A stretch of DNA of 64,000 bases from Laetiporus sulphureus 93-53 (taxonomy: Eukaryota; Basidiomycota; Agaricomycetes; Polyporales; Laetiporaceae), in NCBI RefSeq assembly GCF_001632365.1, contig NW_024468526.1:352882-416881 (forward strand). The letters are read 5' to 3'. Under the pieces are notes generated by a model. That model worked only from the letters and a program-made list of their open reading frames with translations. It did no database searches and was not told the DNA's origin. The position numbers and the translations under genes are program-made. This document shows, one piece after another, positions 46,552-56,755 of this stretch (its first letter is position 1; every line of letters starts with the position of its first letter).

Positions 46552-49199
46552 TGGAACAAGTCGCTCGATTGAGAGGCAGGACAATTCAGGGTAGCGGTCT
46601 CAGTCAACCTGCAACTGCCTGCGCTTGTCTGCAGACACGCGGGCGTCTCCATATTAATATTGAAATCTCAGATTCGAACGGTCATGTACTGGCCTTTAAA
46701 GAACTCAATCCCAACACATTAAAGAAAAAAACAAGCTGGAGAGTGTTTCGGTGAGCAAAGTAGCTATCCAGTTTAATGTAGCGTGCTTTTCTATGCGGAG
46801 ATGGCCAATGCAATTGAAGTACATAGATTGAAGGAAGACTCGAGCCATCCGACTGAATCCCATTGGATTCTTAGCAACCTCCAGCTCGCCTAGAAGACGT
46901 AGGAGCGACTGAACGAAACGCTTTTCAGTCACAGAATCTGCCGCGAACCTGAATCTCGTCGTTCAACGCGGAATGGAAATCCGTCTCGGACCTTCCCGCC
47001 CTCGTGGAAGGAAACATTGCTTAGTACGTGTACCCACATACACATGGTCCTCTTGCAATGCTGGGAGCTCATGTATTTCATACCAATTGCAGACAAATGA
47101 TACCTGAGAGGGCTTGACGAATGCGTCGAAGAATACCGAACGTTGCGAAAGAACCAACATCCAGCAGAACCGTTGCAATTGAGCGCTTCCAAGCACGCAT
47201 TGATGGCATCCGTATGGCTTCGTTGCGACAAATTAACGTTTCCTCAAGTTTTCTCGCAAGGTCTAATCGCAGCAGCAGACTTGAATCGCGAGGCGCGAGG
47301 TAGAACCGTACGTGAACGATCCCAATGAGAGGTATCCGCTTTTCTAGATGACTATATGCGGGGATTTCATGAAATGCAGTTACAGAGGTGCCTTAAGCTA
47401 AGTGCAGACTCCCCGTCATGAGCTCTAGGAGGCGCGGGTGAGCTCCATGACGGCGTACCTCGAGCCGGTACAGCGCACCATAATCTATACATGCTCATCG
47501 AGACTCCTTGACCTCTGCATAGCATCGTAAGCGTTCAGTCGCCCGGCCCCTGTACTCAGTGATAGATCAGAAATGCGGACTACCGTAGGCTGTTGCAGGC
47601 CATAAACGACACTGGACTTCTTGCCAGTTGTTTCATATATCACCTTTGCAGTCTCTGGGGCCTCTTCGATTGTCGGCTTCCAAAGTCTCATCTCTGTCTT
47701 ATACCTCAAAGCCACCGTTTTTCTCATCTGAAGAGCAAGAGTCCATATATATGTAGAAAGACATCGCGGAAGTTCCTATCAATTGAATAATGACTGCCAC
47801 GGCCGCTCACAACCAACGGTCCCAAACTATCGTGCCATCGTACTTAAGATTGTTGTTCGCGCACAACTGATTTCGATGAAAGTGAGAGCTCGACGGCGAG
47901 CTGTACTCCGTAGGTGATAATCAGTTGCGTGTCAGTTACCGCGACGGATGTGGCATTCAGATGATGTTTCTCAATCAACACTCCGCAGTGGTTGCTGTCA
48001 TAAGCATACATGAGGAATGTAATGATTTGAGTAGAGGACGTATAGATCTACCGCAACGCCAGCAGCTCATTACACCATAGCCAGCACGCGTAGAATATCG
48101 AAAAACGTTCGCCGCCCGACGCTGCTGCCGAAAAAGGCAACCATCTAGCCATATATAGGGAGCTTCGTCAGGGTGCAGCACCGGAAAGCTTCCCTCTGCG
48201 GATCAGATCGGCGCGCCTTCGTCGGCGGTGGTATATAAGGGCGCGCGCTGTGTGGTCCACTGAGACCACATCTTTCCCCCACCTTCGTTCCTCATCGTCA
48301 CGGCACTGCTTTAAGCTGGCACGCTCAGCTCGTGTATGTGCAAAATTCTCACCTTTTTTTTGCTCTCTCTGAACATATCATACTCTTGTCGAACTCGGCT
48401 GAAGCAGCGTGCGAGCGATATTTGGCCTCCAACGTGTCGAAAGTCGATTGTTGCTGTTGTGTCAATGTCCTCTGTGGGGCATCACGAACTCTTGGACATC
48501 GTCATAGGACGAGATGTTGTCTGTCCCCAAGCAACATAACAAGTCGCAGGTTGTGCGACGTGCGTGATGGGAGAATAAGTATTCCAATTAATACAAACGA
48601 TCATCTTCCGGTTCAAAACAGTAGGTAAGTCTGCCATCAGCGACCGCCAGCTCTCATTGGTCGATGCAGAAACAGTCGTCCGTTAAAGATGCCGCTGGGC
48701 GCATTCTGAGACGGAACATGGAGCCAGATCACGGAGACATCGGAGATTCGACTTGTGCGGGGGCGAAGAATGGACGCCGCTGGCCAACGCTCGCCATCCG
48801 CGGCCTTGTTCGCTGAATGCATGGGTGTCCGGCAGAACCACGCTAGCGCTGGCCTATCCTGTTATCGCGCATTGCCATTGCTCCTTCTGAACGCCGTCCA
48901 GGCACGCTGTCAAGGTCGCATGCTAGACACGAAACGCTCTGCAGAGGAAATGGGCAGCAATGAGAAAAGTGACATCCTGACTGCTTGCTTGATTAAGGAC
49001 AGGGGAGAAGAGGAGATCGAGCTGACGTTGAGGGTGAGCGGCGCGTTGCGCAACGGGCGAGCGCCGTTGAGCGCGGGAAAAAGTGATGTCGCGTGACGTC
49101 GGTGCCTTGGAGGAGCGGAGTGCCAAAGTCGCAAATAGAAACGGTATTCGCTTCATGCTTAGGGCCCCGCTCGTTTGACCCAAGCTGTGCGATTTCTCC
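46552..49199. other. Intergenic region with unassigned ORFs
   Basis: No gene could be established. A TATATAA box at 48232-48238 (+) is followed by a pyrimidine-rich leader but no convincing coding frame. ORFs at 47727-47485 (-, 80 codons) and 48755-49096 (+, 113 codons) are unassigned. Confidence 0.45.
46705..47196 (-). pseudogene. Unidentified protein-like frame broken by one stop
   Basis: One minus-strand frame reads from about 47196 to 46705 with a single TGA at 46963-46965. It has protein-like segments LVLSQRSVFFDAFVKPSQVS, FVCNWYEIHELPALQEDHVY and FVQSLLRLLGELEVAKNPMG. I do not recognise a family. It could be two exons of a real gene (no good splice pair found at the stop) or a pseudogene. 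Confidence 0.25.
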
Positions 49200-49205
49200 T
49201 ATATA
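49200..49205 (+). promoter_or_regulatory. TATA-like box of the CSC1-type gene
   Basis: TATATA followed by a C/T-rich tract lies 174 nt upstream of the ATG at 49374. Confidence 0.4.
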
Positions 49206-49373
49206 CCCCCTCTCGCATCCGCTCCTTACCCGTTTGCAGTGGAGACGGCCCGTGTGGTGTCAGTTATCCTCTTGGCTGCGAGCCGCAACTATTATACTCA
49301 CCATCTCATTTCCGGCCAGCCTCTACTTTACGACCTTCCTTCACGACCAGCCACATCGTTCTTCTAGACAAAC

Positions 49374-52300
49374 ATGTTCGCAGTCCCAGGCCTCCACTCG
49401 GTCGAGCTTGGCGTCAGCGATGTGCTCGTGCGCAGGGACTCTGATATCTCGGAAGCATCGAGCTACTCAACGTCCACCTTTGCGACAGCTCTTGTTTTCA
49501 ATGCTGCTGTTTTCGGAGGCGAGCTCCTTGCGTTCACCCTACTGTGGCGGTATTTCCCCGCGATATACCATCCGCGGACATACGTTCCCCCTGAAGGGTG
49601 AGTGGCGTGGCTGCATACACACCATCTTTCTCTTTCGTCAGCATGCTAAAGGGATTTATTACAGAAAGCGAGCTCCACCCTTCGCACGTAACTTCATTCT
49701 CTGGCCATTATCTGTCTTCCGTGCAAACTATGCCGACATCAAAAATGCGAATGGCCTCGACGCATATTTCTTCGTGCGCTACCTGCGCATGATGGCCCGC
49801 GTCTTCTTTCCCATCTGGATCATATCTTGGCTTATCCTCCTTCCTGTGTACTCGGTACACACCTCGAATGGTGAAAGTGACAGTCTAACTCAATTCCAGT
49901 TCGGCAATGTTGGCACGGGCCAGCAGGCTCGCCTATGGGCGCCGCTCATTCTCACCTGGTTGTTTACGAGTGAGTTTTTGACGTTCTTCTTGATTCGCTG
50001 TGTACTGATCGCTGGCAGTTTGGATATGCTGGAACATCCGGCACGAAATGTCACATTTCGTGACGACTCGCCAGCAGTGGTTGATTGATCCTTCCAACTC
50101 CTCGACCGCTCAAGCCAATACGATATTGGTGACAGGTGTACCAAAGCGCTACCTGACCGAGTCTGCGCTCAAGAACCTCTTCTCGCATCTTCCGGGTGGC
50201 GTCGCAAAGGTGTGGCTCAACCGGTATGTCCTTCTGTATGTTTCGTATGTTGATCGCGGCATTAACGTTGCCGTAGAGACTTGAAGGAAATGCCAGACCT
50301 GTACGACCGCCAGGTCTCTGCCTGCCTGAAGCTTGAGTCCGCCGAGACACAGTTACTCAACACTGCGGTGAAGCGCCATAACAAGCGCATTAAGGCCGCT
50401 GCCAAAGTGGCAAAGAAGTCCAGGAAGAAAGGTGGCGAGGATGTCGCCGACATTGACGTCTCGAGCGATAACCGCCACCTTACGGATCCGAGCTTCACAG
50501 AAACAGATGCAGAGCGCGGAGATGTCTTGCTCGCGGAGAAGCTCGTCCCAAAGAAGAAGAGGCCGACACACCGCCTGCCGCTCATGAGCTTCTTGCCGAG
50601 CTTGCCGCTCGTCGGGAAGAAGGTAGATTCAATCGATTGGGCGCGAGAGGAGATCATCGCAACGGCCAAGGCGCTGAAGATGTCACGGAAGGCTCTGGCC
50701 AGAGAGATCGCACAGGGACTGGAGGCCGACGCCAGTGGTCGTGGAGCTGCAAACTCAAACGAGCCCGATGACAAGTCCGACGCGCTGAAGCCGGACAAGG
50801 ACACGGCGCAGACCTACCCGCCTCTCAATTCGGCGTTTGTGCTGTTCAACGAGCAAATCGCAGCGCATTTGGCAGCGCAGAGTCTTACACACCACGCGCC
50901 GTATCGTATGGCGGAGAAGCATTTGGGTGTGGTACCGGATGATGTGATTTGGGGCAACTTGAACATGAACCCGTACGAGGCGAAGATCCGTATTGCGATT
51001 AGCTGGGCGTTCACGCTCGGGCTCATCATCCTCTGGTCGTTCCCTGGTGCGTGGTCCCAAGGTCTGCTACGCGTGGATTTGGAGATGCTCATGTGAACGT
51101 GAACAGTTGCCTTCGTTGGCGCGGTGTCCAATATCCGCTCCCTGTGTGCAACATATAGCTGGCTTGCGTGGTTGTGCAAGTTGCCGGCCGTGGTCATCGG
51201 GATCATTTCGGGTGTTCTGTCGCCTGTGCTACTAGCTGTACTCATGATGCTCCTTCCCATCGTGCTCCGCCTCCTTGCAAGATTCCAAGGGATGACGACG
51301 CGGTCCGCGGTCGAGTTGAGCCTGATGCACAGATACTTCATGTTCTTGATTATTGTAAGTGCCTGTTTGTGATATGAGGTTGCCGGTCGCTCATCAGCTG
51401 GTGTAGCACTCGTTCTTGATTGTGACAGTGAGTTCGGGTATCATCGCTGCGCTGCCCTCGCTGGTGGAAGACACGAGCTCTATTCCATCTATGCTTGCAC
51501 AGCATCTGCCGCAGGCGTCGACATTCTTCCTTGCGTCAGTGTCCGATCTATTTTGCTCGCTCAAGCTAGTTTGACTTATGTGCTCTTTAGTTACATCATC
51601 TTGCAGGGTCTTTCGGGCACAGCCACAGGATTCCTGGCATACGTGTCGCTCGCGATCTACTACGTCAAGCTGTACCTCATGGGTAGCACGCCACGCTCAA
51701 TCTACCACATTAAGTATCAGCTGCAGTCAACACAATGGGGCTCGACGTTTCCCTCGGTCACGCTCCTCACCTGTATTAGTATGTCGCGTGTCTCTTCTTT
51801 GCATGCGCACCGTATATTGACATTTATTTCGTAGCAATTGCATATTCCGTCATTTCGCCTATCATCAATGGCCTTTCGGCAGCGACATTCTTCCTGTTCT
51901 ACATGCTCTGGAAGTACCGCCTGCTGTGGCAGCTCGGCCAGCCGCGCTCGAGCGAGACGGGAGGGCAGTTCTTCCCCAAGGCGATGCAGCATGTGTTCAT
52001 CGGCTTGTACGTGGAGCAGGTCTGTTTGGCGGCGCTGTTCTTCCTTGCTCAGGACGAGAGCAAGCACGCTAGTGCGATTCCGGAGGGAGCATTGATGATA
52101 GTGCTGATAGTGTTCACGGTGCGTCGATGATTTCGTGTCCGGATATAATGAGAGCATTTCACTAACACGGTCGTTGTGCCTTCAGGCGTTCTTCCACGTG
52201 ATAATCAACAACTCATACGACCCGCTGATACAGTACCTCCCACTCACGCTCGCAAACCATGATCGCGAGCTCCTGGATGCGAACCGCGTTCAGGCCGAGC

Positions 52301-52812
52301 GGGAGCTGCGGGATCACGAGTCAGTGTCGAGCGCCGTGGAACCCATTAAGGTGAAGAGGCGACATAGTGAGAACGTGGAGATGCGCGCGCGCACGGGCCC
52401 AGAAAGCTGCACTCTCGTCGACAGCAAGGGCAAGGCACGGAACGTCGAGGACGTCGAGCGCGACTACGACGACGATGACGCGAGGCAAAGTGACAAAGAC
52501 AACGCCCTGGTGCGGAAGAGTATCCTCGGCGTGGATGACGCGAGGCAAAGTGACAAAGACAATGCCGTAGTGCGGAAGAGTATACTCGGTCTGGATGAAG
52601 AGGCAGGCCCGAAGGATTTTTACCATCCGGCGAGCGTTGAGCCGCAGCAGACGATATGGATTCCGGTGGATCTGCTGGGCCTCGGCAAGGCGGAGGAGGA
52701 AGTGATCCGAGAGCAGGGGATCAAGGTGACGACGAGGGATGCACACATGGACGAGAAGGGCCATGTCAACATCTCTGGCGAACCGCCGGACTACGAGCCG
52801 CCTGTTTACTGA
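49374..52812 (+). CDS. CSC1/TMEM63 (DUF221, RSN1/PHM7) calcium-permeable channel family (999 aa)
   Basis: Nine exons: 49374-49597, 49665-49969, 50019-50223, 50277-51046, 51107-51354, 51407-51534, 51570-51778, 51835-52118 and 52186-52812; the total of 3000 nt stays in frame. The N-terminus has a membrane segment (TALVFNAAVFGGELLAFTLL), then FFVRYLRMMARVFFPIWI. The cytosolic domain begins NTILVTGVPKRYLTESALKN and ends with VPDDVIWGNLNMNPYEAKIR. A multi-pass core follows (VVIGIISGVLSPVLLAVLMM, TYVLFSYIILQGLSGTATGF, VISPIINGLSAATFFLFYML). These are signatures of the 10-11 TM CSC1/OSCA/TMEM63 osmosensitive channel family (known), located in plasma membrane or ER. The C-tail of about 200 residues is hydrophilic and contains a perfect-frame 20-residue tandem duplication. 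The intron at 51535-51569 is only 35 nt. Start chosen at the first ATG after the TATA-like box. Confidence 0.9.
52474..52593 (+). repeat. 60-bp tandem duplication inside the CSC1-type coding tail
   Basis: Units 52474-52533 and 52534-52593 are nearly identical and encode DDARQSDKDNALVRKSILGV twice (second copy with A to V at one site and a last residue change). The copy number may vary between alleles. Confidence 0.95.
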
Positions 52813-53817
52813 AGAGCACGCGAGGTGCTGTAGGAGATGAGGAGGAAACTTGGACCCTCGATGCATGTTCCGTCGGCAGGGCTGTTCATTTCATTTCCGT
52901 GGATAGGAGGTCTTTCACTGTATTGCTAGTTCAAATTTGCTCGCATTCGTTTGGAATACCAATACACGATTACGTTCTCTACTGCTTTCATCTACTCTAC
53001 TTCATGTTGATGATTCATCGCGCTTGCTTTCTTGTCGTCACATAGAATGTTGCCAGCACCGTGTAATACTGAGTCAAATAGTTACGTTGAATACCCATAG
53101 CGTTCATAGATACCTGTGGAGGAAGGGCAAAGGCTGATCAATATTAGCATCAAAACATGACGTCAAGCTCCATTGGCGATTCAAAATATTCCCGCTACGA
53201 TAGTAGTGGGTCTTGTGGATTTGAAGCTCACAAGGCTCTCCGCGAAAATTAGCGATCGGCGGAACACGTCTGCCCTGAAGTGATCATCGCTCCATTGCGC
53301 GTCATGTCTCGTGATCTCTTTCCCTGTGCGTCTGTATGACCGTCGCCACAGTGCCTGTCGCATTCTGTGGCACGATGAACATCTTCACAGGATTATGTAG
53401 TCGATTTACATACCTCCGTTTCCACATCGTATTCGATCTCCTCTATTACTGAAAAGTGACCGAACTAGCTGCCCATTATGGGAATTGGCGTGCACACAAT
53501 TCGAATTCTAGGGCGATGACTGACAAACGAAATGATTTGAAAAAAATGACAAGCCTGTTCATGCCACATCTCTCCAAAAGATAAACCACGGTAAGGAAGA
53601 CCAAATCTTATTACACGACAGGCGGTGTTACTCAATTCCGGTGCTTGAAACGCATGAAGCGCCGATTAGCAAAGTAACCGCGCTCGTCGTAGCGGGCGCT
53701 GCCGGCACCGACCCTACCACCTTATTACACATTATCCTGGTACAAGGCAAAGCAGATCAACCATCCCACAAAACATCAGAGCAGATCGACAAGAAATCAC
53801 AACGGTAAAAGGAATAA
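52813..53817. other. Intergenic between convergent genes
   Basis: 3' flank of the CSC1-type gene and of the FYVE/RING gene. AT-rich, no ORF of note apart from a 60-codon minus-strand frame at 53363-53181. Confidence 0.55.
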
Positions 53818-55551
53818 TCATGTCTTGAAGATTCGGAGTAGCCGCTGCTCCGTGATGATGCGCGTGCGGCAAAGCGGACACTCCCGCGTGCTATTCATGA
53901 TGAGCTCCGAGCACGGTCGGCAGAGGCAGAGATGTCTGAGGAAATCCATAGCGAACGATCAGTAAGATGAGACGGGGACGATCGTCAACAACGTCTGCAG
54001 ACGTGCACTCACCCGCAATCAACGATGGCGATGTTAGCGTCTTCATCCTGACAGATCACGCACAGGCCCGTGCGCTCCAGCCGAGAGGCCATGGCCTGCG
54101 CGTGCGCAGAGAGGCCGGGCGTGGGCGGAGAGGAGGCAGGAGGCTTGGGAGGCGGCGAAGGTGGCGACATGACTTCGTCCTGTGCTTCATGGTCGGGTTG
54201 CCGAGTAACACCTGTCGATGAAGCTGGCGCAGGCTCGGGTCCAACGGAGTCGACCTCCATACGCGTCTCCTCCTCCATCTCCCTGCGCCTCTCCTCCTCC
54301 GCCAACCTCTCCACCTCCAAGTCATGCGCATGCCTCTCGCGTTCACGCCGCTCCTCCACGAGCAGCGTGCGCACCTTACTCACGAGCTCTTCCTTCTCGA
54401 CGACGAGCCGCGCGTTCACGTGGTTCTGGAAGAGGACCGCCTTGAGCGTCGAGATCGAGAGGTGTGCGAGCTCCGCGTCGGGCATCGCCAGTAGCTCGTC
54501 GAGCGTGGGCGGCGGAGGCGAGGCACCACGGGGCGTGGATGACACAGAGGAAGCGCGGGTCCGCCCTGTGGCGGGAGCGTTCACATTCGCGGAAGTGGCG
54601 CTCGGGCGGGTGGGAGGCGTGCGGGGAGGCGCCGGGCCCGGCCCGGCGCCCTGATACGTTGGCGGCTGTTGATACTGTTGTTGTGGAGGCTGTCGTTGCT
54701 GTTGTCGGCGCGGGTCAAGGTCAGGTCGGGGGAAGCTGTTTGGGACGGAGGTCGTGCGCTGGCGGGGTTGGTAGGGCCGCTGCTGGGCCTGTGGCGGGGA
54801 TCGCGGCGAGGAGCGGTCTGAACCCATCGCGTCCATGGCGCGGGCGAAGATGCCGCGGGGCCGGCGGCTTCGGCGGCTTGGGACGGAATGCTTGCGATAG
54901 AAGGTCTGCGAGAGGATTTGCATGGAGTTGGTCATGATATCGGGATGTCAACTTACTTCATTCTCTCTGAATAGACAACCGGTTGGCGACTGTGAACTTG
55001 CTCGACTTGTTATAGAAGATAAGGAAGGGCGGCGGGACGTACCCTCGCTGCAATGATGGCATCGATCAGATCATCCTTCTCGAGAACCCCATTGACCTTG
55101 ATGTTGTAGTCGCCGGCGTATTTCTTCAGCTTTGGCAGTGGGAGCTTTCGCAAATAGCTCTTCCCACCTGCAGTGACTGCCCGCTGCCTGATTCAGTATC
55201 TGACCTGTGCCAGCGGGGAGAGTGAGACTGAACGCGAGGGACGTACTCGTCAGGTTGTCAATGCAGAACCCGCACACGGAGGCGACGTCGAAACCTGGCT
55301 CGCTGCTCCTGCGAGGCATCAGCGCCTGGAAGTCCGTGCATGAATGGCAGTACAGGTATCCTAAGGGGCAGAGTTCAGTTCCGCCCGGTACGATGCGCAA
55401 CAAGAGCTGCCAAAGACGAACCACAGTGGTTGCACTTGCGCGAGCGCGTGAAGACGACGTTGAATTCTTTGTCGCATTTGCGGCACGACTGCTCGCTCCC
55501 ACTATATTCGGGCGGCGGTCCACTGAGGAGGGGCAGACCTCCAGTCGACAT
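53818..55551 (-). CDS. FYVE-like / SAP-like / RING E3 ubiquitin ligase (473 aa)
   Basis: Six exons on the minus strand: 55551-55422, 55360-55247, 55176-55043, 54989-54957, 54905-54013 and 53935-53818, all junctions in frame. The N-terminal FYVE-type zinc finger has cysteine pairs SCRKC, KCNHC, YCHSC and VCGFC; its basic patch RSRKCNHCG departs from the canonical R(R/K)HHCR. A SAP-like helix pair follows (LRKLPLPKLKKYAGDYNIKV, EKDDLIDAIIAARS). After a Gln/Pro-rich stretch comes a second SAP-like unit (LAHLSISTLKAVLFQNHVNA) and a charged coiled coil (residues about 310-345). The C-terminus is a RING: CVICQDEDANIAIVDCGHL, CRPCSELI, CPLCRTRI. The FYVE-SAP-RING order is that of animal RNF34/RFFL and is related to yeast Pib1 (endosomal E3). 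It probably binds PI3P-containing endosomal or vacuolar membranes and ubiquitinates substrates there (inference). Confidence 0.88.
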
Positions 55552-56755
55552 GGGGTCTGGAGGTAGTAGGTGATTCGCAGCAAAGTGTGGAATTGGGTAA
55601 GGCGATGCTCAGCGCCGAGGTGTTATTTAATTAGAAGTCGCTGTTCGGCGCCGTAGCAAGTTATAGTCAGCAGGGGATAGCGCCTTCGAGTATCTTCCAC
55701 TGGGCGGCCACGTGCGCCGTGCGCGAGGCGACGCGCCCATGTGACCTGGCATCCTGAGCCGCCTCCCTACGCCCCGCGACGTCTTTGCGTATGGCGGTGC
55801 TCAACGAGCCAGAATATTATGATACTTTCAACAGCTGGTGAGGCTCTGGCTGTACCACTCCGCCTTAACCTCATTTTTTTCAGAGGTTGAATAATCAAAG
55901 GCACAGCGAGATGTTGCTTCATGATCCTTTACTGAAGTTGATCAGTGGTAGATATCTAGAGACTCGACTCCCTGGTTCGGGCTTATTGAACCCTGAGCAT
56001 CGTTTTCTGACTCTCCCTGAGTCATTGACTAAAGATGAAACAGATCTACTGGATAGACAAAGTGAAAGACTTGATCCGCGGCTGCCGCTCCCGGAGCAGC
56101 ACTCTAGCATACATATATTCGCATCAATATCCGTGGAAATCACAATGTCGGATTTATAGGCATCTCTCTTACGGTTCAAGTTACACAGAGTTCTGCCAAA
56201 CTACGATATGACATGCAGCAGGGTCCGATATCTACAGAAGAAAAGAAATAGTCGACATCTAGCATAGTCCGCGCATGTAGCCACTGTAACAACACTCCTA
56301 GACAGGCCCGGGGACGAGCCGTTGAATGCGCGGAGAAAAAGTGCTCATGTATAAAGAACGGGACCATCATTTGTAGTGTTCGACGTGAAAGCATGATGGG
56401 AGAGTGCTCCGCTTGAGATTGCATAATGAATGAACATTACAAGAAAACATCAGACCAAAAGATGTACATGCATTCCCGTATAATTGATGGCAGACTATCC
56501 GAAATGTTTCTTTGATTTTCTTGTGGGAATGTAGGCTGGCCTGAAGGGGCCGCCACGCTCACGCCTAAAAAGGCAGTAATCCTCCGCTTCTTGTGCGCCA
56601 GCACGTGACCGCGCCCAACTTCGCGTGCCCAGTTCAGTGGCGGAGCCGGTTGCGTTCGACTTTTTCCTGCTTCTGCTTTCGTTCCCGCCTGCTCCGTAGT
56701 AGAGCATCTTCGTGTGGACAGAGACCTATAAGAAAGAGAAAGAAGTGGCTGGAGA
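55552..56755. other. Divergent promoter region with one unassigned small ORF
   Basis: Separates the FYVE/RING gene (-) from the PHD/chromodomain gene (+). A 90-codon ORF at 55887-56159 (+; LLKLISGRYLETRLPGSGLL) has no recognised motif and may be chance. Nothing else seen. Confidence 0.5.

Noticed and set aside
50262..50804. 180-codon minus-strand ORF inside the CSC1-type gene
   Set aside because: It lies antisense to the conserved cytosolic domain, is Ser-rich, and has no domain.
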